NCBI RefSeq assembly: GCF_007655135.1
Contig: NC_045131.1
Coordinates: 15,732,001-15,796,000 of the forward strand
DNA: 64,000 nucleotides
Reading direction: 5' to 3'
DNA from: Punica granatum
Taxonomy: Eukaryota > Streptophyta > Magnoliopsida > Myrtales > Lythraceae
Made by a program: the position numbers and the translations under genes. Below are positions 22,797 through 34,600 of the stretch, in pieces (the stretch's first letter is position 1; the number at the start of each line of letters is the position of its first letter). The notes below the pieces were generated by a model, which was not told the DNA's origin, searched no databases, and saw only the letters and a program-made list of their open reading frames with translations.

Positions 22797-25700
22797 TGTT
22801 GAATCTAAGGAGCTGGATAAATTATGCTCTTTTTCATAACCTCGGATTGTTGATGTATTTTGTTGCGATTAATTGATCGCAAAATCAGTAATCCATCTGT
22901 TGTAGATAAATGTAATTTTGATGGTTTGAGTTAATCACGCATATTTCTTAATTTTTTTCACTTGTTGAACAGGAGTAGCTTGTTTAAAGATTTGGTGGAA
23001 AAATCACTTATCCATTTGATATATATTCTGATTTTAAAGTTGCCTTTTGGTTTAATTTTGGGTCAATTTCATCATGGTATAGCTACATTTTGTTTGCCTT
23101 TACTCTGTTATCTCTTCAAGTTCAGAGGGAACCTTAGCCCCCTCCTTTTGGTTAATAAACTCGTTATTTAGCATGTTTGGTCACAGTCAACCTAAATCGA
23201 TGCTTAATTTCTTAGTGTATGTTCTTTCTTCCAGTAAAATTGGTAAGTTTTTCATGTCTAATATGCAACTTTAGTTATTGAGTAGGGTCATCCTCTCCTT
23301 CTTCTAAAGGAAAAGAAGAGATTACTTGCCTCTCCATCATTATGGATCCTAACAATTCAACCCGTGAAATGAGATTCCACGCACTTCCATAAAGATTGGA
23401 TTTGCCTTAAGGGAACTAGACCATAAAGATTGAATTTGCGCCTATGGAAGAGTTTTCGGTATGATTTTCCATAATTTCTTGTCTCTTTCTTTGAGTTATA
23501 TCATGCTGTCATTGCTGCTGTGTGATGTAGCTTCCTTGGTCTCAGATGCTCATTGCAGGTTTAACATATATTATTCGGACTTTATTAAACTTTTTTTTAA
23601 GTAACAGGACAAATCCATGAATTGGCCCTGCTATTCCTAGTATTGCTTCACTACCTCTCACAGTTTTGGGGTCATAGAACCTGCTCTTCCAGTTATCAGT
23701 GACACGATATGTTCTGGCAAGGAATTTTATGCTTATCCCACTCCCGTAATTTTCAGGCCTATCAACTGCTTGCTTAACAGTATGCCTCCCACCTTCGTTA
23801 ATTGTGCTTCCATTTTTCATGCTCCAAATGTTCCTTTCTCCCTTCTAACTATGATTTTTTCCACCTATTTTTTGTTCTCTATGTTTTTAGTTGCTGTCAG
23901 TGAGCATTAAAAATCTTACTGCTATGCCTTGTATCTCCTTCTCTAGTGAGGATATCAATATTAGAAATCTAGAAGAGCGGGCAGGTTCACTTCAATTCAT
24001 CAATTCTATATTACAAGAGACTTGCAGTGACCAGTAAGATAAGAAACGGTAAAGTTTTGTAGCAACTTTTTTCTATTATCTATTGCACAATTTAAAGGGA
24101 GTTTATTTTGGTAATTAATTTAATGAAATTATGCTATGCTTTATGGCAAAGATAGCCAAAAGAGGAAAGGGTCACCAAATATGAGACAATCCTTTCGTTT
24201 AGCTCATGAAATTGCATCACTGACCTAATTTTCTGTATAAGCATCTTCTATTTGAATTGCAAAAGAGAAGAATATTAGTGTGGGCTTTTATAAATTGCCA
24301 TTCATGATGAAGCCTAACTTTTATGCTACTGCAACCAATATGGAACGGAGTGCATTTCTCGTGGACACCAAACTACCAGTACTTCAATGACTCCAAAAAT
24401 TATCTAGGAGAAGGTTGGGGGCGCACTAATGTTGTTTTCTAGCCCCTTTTTTATCATGTTCTTGAGCAGTTATTATCTATTTGGAGAAACCATTTGTTCT
24501 TCTGAGGACATACAAACCATTAGATAACAATGGACTATTGCTTCTACGTTGAGTAATGGGGCCATTGACAGTTTGACACAGACTAAAATAGTAATAGAAG
24601 CTGTGGGCCAGGAAAACTTCTTTGTCTTTTTCTTTCTTTTAACGCTGTTCTCTTTTAATCCCCCTTTATTATTAGTATTTCCAATCCTTTTCCTAGAATT
24701 TGATATATCTCCGGAAATTCATATAGTGCAAGAAAAGACTTCGAAGATAAGGCCATATTGCATTGCCAGGAAGGATACTTGCAGGTGAATTTTACTTATA
24801 GAGGTTCAATCCGTATTTCATATTCTTTTATTTAAAGATTTTGGTGTTCTATATTGTAGATGCCAGAACTCTTAGAGGAAAAAAAGTCTCCTTCGTTATA
24901 GGTTATAAATAAAAAGAAAAAAATTAAGAAGAACTAGAAACCTTCAACATTAAAATGAGAATATACCGGCCTACGGTTTGGTTTTCAAAGCAGAACTGAT
25001 AAGGTAAATGACCGACTTGATCTCAGGAAGGATAATTGCTCATCGGAATCCTGAACATATGCTGATCCTATCTTTATCTTATTGACCAAGATTATCCCTA
25101 GTGTCATGTCTGAGTAATTTTCATGCGAAGTGAATTTTTTTTTCTCGGTGGAATTTTTTCGATTTTTTTAGTGGAAGAAAAGTGATGTTTATCATAGTTA
25201 TATTTTATTTAAACTTTTTTCCTTCTCATTTGCTTAATTGCTTCTAGGTAATCTGCTTCTCTTCATTTATTAAGCAAATGATTGTTGCAGATGCAAGAAA
25301 AGTAGAAAAACTATTTCACTGAAAAAGCAAAAGGGGAACCACGTGCACATAACCTCTCTAACATTTGCTTCTCTAGCCTCTCTCCGGGCAGATAACTTGA
25401 CCTTTATCAAAATCTATTTTATCTCTTCGAAATTCTATAATATCGTCAAAAATGATATAAAATAATTGTTACTCTTGGGTAATAATTATTATACTCTTTC
25501 ACAAGTCAGTACATGACCTTCTGCATATGAGGGGGTTCAAGAAAAATATAGCTCTTATCATATTTTTCTTTACTAAAAAAAATTCTGCAACTGATAACCA
25601 TTTTTATTGTCCTATTGTCTACTTTAATTATAATGAAACATATAATAATTAAATATTTGCAGTAAGATATGGCATAAAACTTAAACATGTCATCCTGCGC

Positions 25701-26760
25701 GTGACTTCTTTATTAGTATAAAAAAATGAAGATATTCTGAATTCATTGCCTTTTTTCCCAGGAAAATTTTAAACTTTATATACATCAATACAATATTTAT
25801 TATAATTCATTACATAATATCATTGAGTTTTACAAATTCTTCAATTATATTAATGTTTTTATCATTATGTAATAGTAATCTTATTAAACTTATTGTTGAC
25901 ACAATTAAAATTAAGCCCTTATTATTTATCAAATTTTAGTTACATTGTACTTTTATAATCTCAATTACCATCTTAATTCAATTGAATTTGCAAGTTCATT
26001 TTTTTTATAAAAGTTTTACAAAACTATGATTATGGAGAAAAATAACTTAAATCATATGTTACAAAATAATAATTTGTTCAATTTTTTTGTAGTTAACCAT
26101 GCTATTATTTATTGATATTATAATTTCTATAGAGTTCACTATATGCTCTAGATGCCTTAGAAGGATAAATATAGAAAAACTCTGATTGTTTTAACAGAAA
26201 AGTGTTACTAATATTTAATTTACAAATACTATTAAGTAAAGGAAAAATATAAGAACAATAACATTATAAGAAAATTTTGTAAAGGGATTAATGTCAAAAT
26301 TAATTTTTATCGTTTGGTCTTGCACCCAAAACAATTAGTAAAAGATTTTTTTCGATAAGAAGTGAGATATCTTATTTATATCACAGTGAAGAAATATTCT
26401 GACGCTCCAATAACATCACTCACTTTATCATTGTTTCTCTACAAATTTTACATAGAAACCGAAGTTGTGGATAGTAGTATCATTAAGAGCAAAAGGTTCG
26501 TGTGAGAATCAAAATGGTACTTTATTCCACTTTTGTAGGGCATGACCTATTTAAGTTAATCGTATAGCTAGCTAAGACTTGCTAATTTTAAAATTCTTCT
26601 GGTGGGTGCAAGAAAACATCAAAAGAATGGATAAAAGCAAAAAATAATCGAAGTTTGTAGGTAACTTAAGGAATTAGGAAAGAAAAGGTTCTAAATGAAA
26701 AAGAGGAAAGAGGGACAGGTGTCCTCCTCTTGTTTGCATGGATGTGTTTTAGTTTCTGGA
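21191..26760. other. Long spacer, no gene recognised
   Basis: Short frames only. The word ATGTTCGACATAATG with following CTTAAATT...GTTGTAT recurs near 21944, 22084 and (as ATGTTCAACATAATG) 22167, an imperfect direct repeat. A TA run lies at about 22771-22793. The part at 22300-24850 has the T-rich composition of plant introns, and a minus-strand frame at 23542-23820 reads 92 codons, but I recognise no family. AT content rises steeply after 25400. Confidence 0.5.
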
Positions 26761-26761
26761 A

Positions 26762-26790
26762 CTAGCTCGGAAGACCCGTGCAATGCGGCG
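26762..26790 (-). mobile_element. Helitron-like 3' end
   Basis: Read on the minus strand the sequence ends in CTAG followed by T, preceded by GCCGCATTGCACGGGTC, a weak GC-rich hairpin a few bases before the end. This matches the CTRR terminus and 3' hairpin of plant Helitrons. The 5' end (TC, which would lie at higher coordinates) was not located. The 27046-27405 MITE may have inserted into this element. Confidence 0.45.
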
Positions 26791-27045
26791 AGTTAAAAAT
26801 CCCGTTATAATTTTTAGTTTATTTCTGTACTTTTAACATGTCATTTTTGATGATTCCATATGATCTAAGTCTTTTGAGGATACACTTATATTTAGAATAT
26901 TTTCATATTATTTTGATAAAAAATAATATTCACTAAAATAGTATATCTTGAAGTACGAATGGGAGAGAAAATGTTCAGAAAAAAAGTCGATAATTTTACA
27001 TCGCAGTTAGAATTAGAAATATAAATACAATCGACATTAAAATTA

Positions 27046-27405
27046 GGGCAAATTACAAAAAAAAACCCAAATTTTGTAAAATGTCTCAGTTTTGTCCTAA
27101 ATTTTGTTTTGTAACAAAAAAAACCATAAGTTTTCTAAAATGTCTCAAAAATGACCTCCGTTATAACTTCCGTCAATTTTTGCCTACGTGTGACCTACGT
27201 GGACTGTTAAAGGGACCCACTAGCCTACGTGTGACCTACGTGGACTGTTAAAGGGACCCACCATCAGCAGCAAAAATTGACGGAAGTTATAACGGAGGTC
27301 ATTTTTGAGACATTTTAGAAAACTTATGGTTTTTTTGTTACAAAACAAAATTTAGGACAAAATTGAGACATTTTACAAAACTTGGGTTTTTTTTGTAATT
27401 TACCC
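27046..27405. mobile_element. 360-bp snap-back MITE with perfect 9-bp duplication
   Basis: Nearly perfect inverted arms of about 140 bp begin GGGCAAATTACAAAAAA and (reverse complement) GGGTAAATTACAAAAAA. A perfect 9-bp target duplication TTAAAATTA lies at 27037-27045 and 27406-27414, as for Mutator-like elements. The centre holds a perfect tandem duplication of about 40 bp (27182-27220 and 27222-27260), starting GCCTACGTGTGACCTACGTG and ending in GGGACCCA. There is no open frame. Confidence 0.9.
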
Positions 27406-27414
27406 TTAAAATTA

Positions 27415-28037
27415 TTATGATTCTATAAATTTGGAAAATAAATAGTCATATCCTTTCAGAAATTACTTAGGAGAAATCAAAATATAATAACAGAGAGAAA
27501 AATATTAAAGAGTATTTAACTAAAAGGATGAAAATTTTTAAAATGGATTCCATTGGAAAAATATATATGTGAATTATTTAGATTCATTTTTTGGTTGTTA
27601 CACTTGTGATGAGGTTAGTTTAATGATTTCAAGAGTTGCTTGACAATGATATACTGTTTCAAAATAAATGGATATATATTGGTTAGTTGGAAGTGTTTAA
27701 AAAGAAAAATCTTTCCACAATGATGTAAAAATATATATATATGTAATACATCAAAATAATTATAATTTACCATTTTTTAAAACATAAATAGCGCATTCTA
27801 TTGAAATTTAATTTTCAACGAGATGTCTTGGAAGGGGATAATATATGAGAATCGTAATCAAACATATTAGAAATGATTAGAGGGATATATGTGAAAGATT
27901 AATTAAGTTTATAGCAATTTTTGGAAATATAAAAGTGTTTGGAAAACTTTTAGTTCATTACTACGATATGACCTTTATTTTTGGAGGACATGTGTTCTTA
28001 TGAGGTTGATATGGACCTATTTTAATTTTAATTTATT
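27415..28037. other. AT-rich spacer
   Basis: No gene or terminus recognised. It may be internal sequence of the Helitron-like element ending at 26762. Confidence 0.45.
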
Positions 28038-28038
28038 A

Positions 28039-29096
28039 CTAGTCCGGAACCCGCGTGAGGCCGCAGGGTCTAGAATTTTTTTAATAATTTATTATTCACA
28101 TTATATCAATTTATGTAATAACGTAGGTATAATAGAAAATAAATGATACAAATAACTATCTATGAACAATATTTGCTAATTTACTTTGAACTTCTTTATA
28201 ATTCGATGGATGTTAATTAATTGACTTATTTAGCGTCCTTCACGATTATATTTGAGATTTATCTAATTTCATTCTTCTCCAATCCTTCACACCGATCACA
28301 TGAGAATATACCAATTTTTTATTTTGTATCTTGTTTACGACGATATCAGTTTTGCTTTTAATTTCAGTGGTTTACCAGCGTGGCACTTAACGGTTCCAAG
28401 TGGTTCGCCGTAGCTAAACTAAGTGGGCCCAAAATATTCTTTTAGATAGGTTGTTGCCGACCCTACAAAAACGGTGGTGGTCTTCAGTGCCCCACCGCGC
28501 AAATTAAAAAAAAAAAAAGAAATCGTGAAAGGAAAAGCAAAAGGGGAGCCAAGAGTTTTTCCTATATAAATTCCAAAATTAATATTCAAAGTCTCTTATC
28601 TTTAAATAAGGTATCAAGTTTTAGTCATGTGAATAGAGAACTTCCAAATAATTTACTAAATAGGTTTTTGGTGAGCCTACAAAAACGGTGGTGGCCCAAG
28701 TAAAAAAAAATGGAATAGAGAACTTCCAAAATAATTTACTAAATAGATTTTTAATGAGCCTACAAAAACGGTGGTGGCTCAAATAAAAAAATGAAATCGT
28801 GAAAGGAAAAGGAAGTTGGAGGTCAAGAGTTTCATCTTATATTAATTTCAAAATTAATATTCGATGTCTTTTTTCTTTAAGTAAAATTTCAAATTTTAGT
28901 CATATGAATATATCGAGAAAGTCTACAATCCTTATAGCTTTACCCTTTAGTGGATTTACCTGGGTTTAAACCTAAAATAGTAGAGCTCCATTGCCTTAGG
29001 CATTCGGATTTTAGAAGTACACACAGAGAAAGTTCAAAATTAATCGTTCTAATTAAGTTAAAAAAAAGGTCACAAGAATTCAATTTGCAATATAGA
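28039..29096 (-). mobile_element. Helitron-like element (tentative extent)
   Basis: The minus strand ends in CTAG then T at 28039-28042, preceded by an imperfect GC hairpin ACCCTGCGGCCTCACGCGGGT. A possible start, A followed by TCTATATTGC on the minus strand, is at 29096. The 3' end is fairly convincing; the 5' end is a guess from the TC-after-A rule. No Rep/helicase sequence is present. Confidence 0.35.
28460..28915. repeat. Nested local duplication
   Basis: The 19-mer CCTACAAAAACGGTGGTGG occurs at 28462, 28676 and 28759. Around it a short unit (GAATAGAGAACTTCCAAA, ATAATTTACTAAATAG, GAGCCTACAAAAACGG) is repeated in tandem at about 28631-28710 and 28712-28780. A longer unit starting at AAATCGTGAAAGGAAAAG (28521 and 28793) repeats through AAAATTAATATTC and TTTTAGTCAT. 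Confidence 0.75.
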
Positions 29097-29655
29097 TCTA
29101 AAATTTGAAAAAAAAAATGCATTATGTTTAAGCTAATTTTTAAACCTAACATTTTTTTATATTTTATATAAAAAAAACTCTAGCTAAAAGTCCGGGAAAA
29201 AAATATATTGGCTCGACCACAGTGAACATTCATTTTGGGAAGGGGCTAATCGGGTCATCCGCTATATTATTCAAGTCGAATTTACAAATACTGAGGAAAA
29301 TAATTGGTCCGATCATAATGGTTATTTAGGCTAAGAAGTTAATGGGATTATCAGCTATCTTGTCAGTCGAGTCCAAAGAACATCGAAAAAAGAAGACATA
29401 AGAAAAAATTTATGAATTGATACTTTCTTTTAAAAAAAGTAGTGGCGAGTGGGGAAATCCTCCCGACTTGCCCCAAGTCCCAAAATGGGACCAAGAATCA
29501 CTTTTTGTAGAACTATATCAATAATGTAATAATATAACTTTAAGTACAATACTAGTAAATTATGGGGCTAAAATGTTGGATTCTCAAGCCTTTACTTGAC
29601 TTACCTAATTACCCTTTGGCGGCCATGTCTTTTTGTCGCTTTTCTTTCATCGTTA
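29097..29655. other. Spacer
   Basis: No gene recognised. It ends at the left target duplication of the hAT element. Confidence 0.5.
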
Positions 29656-30218
29656 ACTCCTATAGGACTGGCAATTCATGTCGTGTTGTGTTTATATGTA
29701 TTGTGTCTAAACAGATGCATGTCATCAAAGTCATAACACGTACACAGCACGATTATTAAACGGGTTAGATTTTGAAAACATAAACAAGACCAATTTATGT
29801 CCGTGTCAATTCGGATACGATATGTTGAACCTGTTTGTCGAAACGTGTCATAATAGGTACACGTATCCATACCTATAGGTTAAAACACAATAACAGTATA
29901 TTATATCAGATACTTGCATAACACACTCATAAGTGCAACACAATCCACACATAATATATATATAATCCATAGATCAACGAAGTACTGGGATAATATAACA
30001 TTCGTAGTCTAAGATCATAGTAACAAAATGAGAAACTGAACTTGATGACCTTCACCATAAGTTTCATCGCTTGATAACAAACAACAAAACATCCAACCAA
30101 AAAAAACCTAGCTCCACGTGCCATCTTCGATGGAACATAAGAATACATATTCAATGTAAGTAAAAATGTTATTGCAATATGTAAAAGTTAAAGAAATATT
30201 AACTTTTTAAAAGCCTTA

Positions 30219-32490
30219 CTAATTCTTAACCACAATATTGGACCCTTGAGTTGATGGCTCCTCGCTAACATGTAAATTCATCACATCCTCCGTTAGTTGA
30301 TTCATGAAAATCTCACAAGCATCTACTCTAAATAGAAAAAGATCTATAAAAGAACTTTAGAAATCATACTTGAAAAGTATTAATAAAGCATACTTACCGG
30401 CTTATCCATAAAGCCAATCTTGAGAGCACATGAGTGCTTCCACAAGGTTGGGTTTCAAAGAACTCCGATATTGATTGAGAACACGACCTCCACAGCTGAA
30501 TGATGCCTCGGAAGCAACCATGGATAGGGGAATGCTCAAAATATTACGAGTCATCCTTGCAACTATTGGATATCGTTGGGAGTTAATCTTCTAATAATCA
30601 AGAATGTTCAGGTCCATCATTCTATCGATCTTTGTCTCATTTAAGTACTTTTCCAGCTCAGATTTTTTCGAAGATGTTGAATACTCATCATTATCATAAT
30701 CATCGAACTCCTGATAAAAAATTAAAATAACAAGGAGAGACAAAAGAAAATATATTTCAAGTGCAAATGATAACAAGAAAAATAAAATATATAGAGGATA
30801 CAAATATTGACAAAGCAATACATAACATCATTAAAAATTTTACCTCTCACATATCTAGCTCAATTGACTCTTGATCAGGATTTGGAGGGAACTTCTCTTT
30901 TGATGCAGATGTTCGATTCCCCATCTCATGTTATGTATATTCTTCATACAATGAGAATAATTTGCCTTGAACAATCTAAAATTTCGAAGACTAACTACCA
31001 TACAACTTTTTGTAACTCCAATCCATAAACTGAATTTTATACCTAAGGTCCAATATCACCGCAATCGATAAAACAATGGAAAATTCAGACCGGTACTTTT
31101 CAAATTTCATTAACATCCTCAATGACGTTGCTCTCAAATTTTCATCTGCCACATCACTATAATCCTTGAGCATCACATACGCTTTGAAAGTGGAAGGAAA
31201 GTATAGATTTATGGTCGGATAATTACTTCCAAAAAACAAGTTTGTAATCTCATAGAAAACCCAGAACTTCTATATCTTCTCAATCTTCTCCCACTCCAAT
31301 GCAGTAGGAATCACTTAACTCTAGGTGGCAAAATGCACAACGATTGTATAATCCACTTTCAAGCATAAGAAATGTTGAATTCCAACTAGTAGGCATATCT
31401 TGTCCCAAGCCTCTCTTCGAATTCAAAGACGAGTTTCACACATTTAAGAAACGTTTATTTTCTAACTTAGGACCCCTTAACATACTTGATACTCTCCCAC
31501 TCTATCTACCACAATATTAATCTCTTTTAGTCTATCTTGCATAATCAAATTAATAATATGGGCACAACATCATTGATAAAAGGATTCACCTTTGGCTAGG
31601 AGTGCATCCTTCATATTTAAATGCGAATCTCAACGAGCCCATGAAAGTGTCATTTGGGAAGGCATTATCCAAAGTAATAGAAAGCAACATTCCCTCAATA
31701 CCCCACTCAGCCAACAAAGAAGTAATCTTGTTGCTCAATGCCACACCAATATGTGGAGGTGGCGTCGAGGAGAAATTCAAAATCCTCTTTTGGAAAATTC
31801 AATTTTTATCAATGAAATGTGCGGCCAAAGACATATACCCATCAATAGCAATCGAGGTCCACAAATCAAATGTCAAACAAATCCTACCACTAGCTTCCTC
31901 AAGCAAGCACTTAATCCGTGACTTCTCTTTTTTTATGAACCATCAACACATCAGCCCTTGTAGTGTTTCAAGATATAACGAACACACACTCACGCAAATA
32001 TGATAATACTACTCTAATTCCAGTATACTTCATAAAGACGAGAGGCATATCATGCATAATAATGGCAGCAATCAATAACTTACGAAAGCATTCATGATCA
32101 AATGTAGATTTCTCAAAGAAATACCGTGGTTCATGAGTAGCTGACTAACATCTCGTGTATCCTTACAAATGCATCTTTTACTATGCCTTTTTTCAAATTT
32201 CTTGTCCCATATTGACTATCACAAACAAAAAGCGAGCCACACCGCTTGCACTTACAACGGCTCTTACCATCAATGGTCTTTTCTGTCAACCGTTCATAAA
32301 AGTGCCACATATGTGAGGTCAGCCTTCTCTTTCGCTTGCCTTTTGATGTCCCTGCCTGAGTTCCTGTTGCAGTGTCTTTGATCTCGTCTTCATCGAGCTC
32401 CACTATATTATCATCTTTGTTTATCGTGGCCATGGGTTTCTCCTTCCCAAAGGATTCCAACTTCACCTCCGAATTCATTTCTAAACTCAT
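30219..32490 (-). pseudogene. hAT (Ac/RICESLEEPER-like) transposase pseudogene
   Basis: The minus-strand frame starting at 32490 encodes an acidic then basic N-terminus and a BED zinc finger (CKRC at about codons 81-84, GTRNLKK at 95-101). A frameshift in a six-A run near 32188-32193 breaks the finger; the next frame carries its missing histidine and TRDVSQLL. Further pieces follow in changing frames: a MAII-type helix segment (about 32000-32100), GRICLTFDLWTS and ITLDNAFPND (about 31680-31900, split by a stop after FIDKN), CCAHIINLIMQD (about 31550), LDLRYKIQFMDW (about 31030) and the C-terminal dimerisation domain (SQRYPIVARM...SEASFSCGGRVL...DWLYG, 30402-30600). A tryptophan-to-stop change precedes the last domain. 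A small final exon ending at 30219 is plausible. The gene cannot make transposase. Confidence 0.85.
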
Positions 32491-32822
32491 TATGCCTAAA
32501 TAGAATAAAGAATGAGAAACATGTATTAGCTACTACTCTTAAAAAGCCTTCAAACAATAAAAAGAACCACAAATCCAAGAACCCTAATTGTTTAATTGAA
32601 CTCAAGAGAGGAAATGTTCAAGAGAGAGTGAGAGACAAAGAGGAAAATTTGAAGAGAGAGAGGTTACCTCAAGCACCGTCGAGAGAATAGAGAAGATATG
32701 CATCATGGGGCGATCATATGAGTGTTTGAGAAAGGCGGGTCTATGGGAGAGTTCCTGGGTGTGAGTCGTTGACAGAGGCATTGAGAGAAAGAGGGGTAGA
32801 AGGAATGAATTTGTGTTGTCTT

Positions 32823-32996
32823 TTTTCGGTGTGTACCCTGATATCTAGAAGCCCAATAGAGTCTGACTAATCCAGTCGGGAGATCGAGAACTAAAGGTTA
32901 TTCTCACTCCCAACAAGTGCGCTTCCCGGGGTTCGAACTTATGTTTTCCTCCTTACGATGGTGAGCTGCTTACTACTCAGCCAACACTTTTGTTGG
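32823..32996 (-). mobile_element. SINE family A, nested in the hAT element
   Basis: On the minus strand, after ACCAACAAAAGTG, it has an A box TGGCTGAGTAG (plus 32973-32983) and a B box AAGTTCGAACCC (about 32929-32940), then a tRNA-unrelated body and an A-rich tail at 32823-32826. It is flanked by a perfect 17-bp target duplication, TGAATTTGTGTTGTCTT at 32806-32822 and 32997-33013. This is the best preserved copy of the family in the window and postdates the hAT insertion. Confidence 0.88.
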
Positions 32997-33345
32997 TGAA
33001 TTTGTGTTGTCTTGTTTATTGGTTTTATAGTATTAGGGTTAGTAAGGATACTTTTGTAATTTTAGTATATAAATGGGTTAATGGGGTACACAATTATAAT
33101 AATACGATTAAATACGTCTAAACAAACAGGTTTAATCGTGTATAATCGGGTTATACGGGTTCAACCTGGTAAGACACGCTTATTAACCGTGTCTAAACGG
33201 GTTGGACCCGTTTAGACAGAATATCAAAAATGCCCAACCCGAACCCGTTTAACACTATGTCGTGTTAACGTGTCGTGTTAGGAATTACCAACCCGAAACT
33301 CCTATATAATTCTAATAATAAGGGGAAAGATAGTAGCGACAAACA

Positions 33346-34592
33346 AGGTTGTCAGAATCGCGATTCTACCTAGAATCGGTCGAGGGTCATAGAATCGTGA
33401 ATCGTAAGATTCTACCTGCAATTAAAAAAATAACATATATATATATGTAACATACTTTCCTGAGCAAAAAAAATCAATTCTTGTTCATTCAAATAAAAAC
33501 ACAAACCAACAAATCAACAATAAGTCATAAAAACGCAAAATATCGTTACAAATTATCGAAATTCAAGGTTCAAAATCCAAATCATAACTCAAACTCCCTA
33601 TATAAAAAGTTAACAACATATGTCATAACTCATAATATAAAATGAACAAACAGATCAAATCTCATCCAAATCTTCATAATCACCTAAATCCTATCAAGGA
33701 CAAACATATCATTCTTTCACACTTCGCAGCAACCAAGCAGCAATCAACAGATTTAGCAACTAAGCATTCACCAAGCAACAGAACAAGGAAAGAAAACATC
33801 AATTCTGCCGATGCTCATGAGGCGCTACGAAACCTCCACTGTGCGGGCTCATTTACGGAAAGTGGAAATCGAAGTAGAACAGTTTCGAGTGAATGGGTAC
33901 TGGCAGCTTTTGAGATAGAGTCTTTACGGTTACAGTGGCAAGTAGAGAACAGATCTGGAAAATGTTGACAAAACATTTTCGCACCGAGCCGTTCACATTC
34001 AACACCCAGCCAGTAAGTGCGAAGGAAAAATAAATTAGATCAGAAGGGATGGACAGCCCCTACCGAAAGAAAAATATCGATCGGTGCTGCGGTGCTATGG
34101 AAGGGATGGACAGCCTCGGTCGAAGCTCGGAAGTGCAGAGAAAGTAACCGCAAGGATGGAAGCTCAGACAAGCTAGCTTCTCGGAAGAAGCAGGTGGTGG
34201 ACCGTCAATCAAAGCTCGTAGAAGTAAGCAGGTGGATTGAAGATTTCGTTGAAGATTAAGGGCAATGGTCGAAGCCTTCGAAGGTCGGACTGAAAGGACG
34301 AAGGAGGGGAGAAATTAGGGTTCATCTGACTAGAAAGAAGGAAGAAAGGGCGGGCGGGAGAGAGCTTTCGGGTTTGGGCTTCGGCCCACTTTCGGGGCCC
34401 GGGCTTGGGCCAAATCCGGCCTGAACGTAGAATCGCAGAATCGCACGATTCTGCGATTCTACGATTCAGCGCGTGATTCGGTCACGATTCCACAATCACA
34501 ACTCACCAAGCAGAATTGGAATCAATGAGCCCCCCTTGAATCGTAGGATCGTACGATGCTACTATTTGAATTGCGATTCTGACAACCATGGA
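33346..34592. mobile_element. Non-autonomous hAT-like element with AGAATCG subterminal repeats
   Basis: The ends are inverted: left AGGTTGTCAGAATCGC, right reverse complement TCCATGGTTGTCAGAATCGC. An 8-bp direct repeat GACAAACA flanks it (33338-33345 and 34593-34600), the hAT duplication length. Both subterminal regions are packed with AGAATCG/CGATTCT words (33352-33420 and 34425-34585), resembling transposase-binding clusters. The interior is GC-richer (33800-34420) with open frames of 108 and 80 codons, but no transposase is recognised. The left end is four bases shorter than the right, so exact ends are uncertain. Confidence 0.6.
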
Positions 34593-34600
34593 GACAAACA

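Larger units (their letters stand above)
29665..33298 (-). mobile_element. Ac-like hAT transposon, inactive
   Basis: A 9-bp direct repeat ACTCCTATA (29656-29664 and 33298-33306) contains the expected 8-bp hAT target duplication. The tips are imperfect inverted repeats: left GGACTGGCAATTC, right reverse complement CGGGTTGGTAATTC. Subterminal motifs recur at both ends (GTGTCTAAAC, AAACGGGTT, TCGTGTT), as in Ac-type elements. The interior carries a broken minus-strand transposase gene (30219-32490), and a SINE is nested near the 5' side (32823-32996). About 3.6 kb is a normal size for this group. Confidence 0.8.

Noticed and set aside
23542..23820. 92-codon minus-strand frame as an exon
   Set aside because: No protein family or splice context could be supported.
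31592..32003. Plus-strand frames of 109 and 133 codons
   Set aside because: They overlap the hAT transposase pseudogene on the opposite strand, whose motifs are clear; the plus frames show none.
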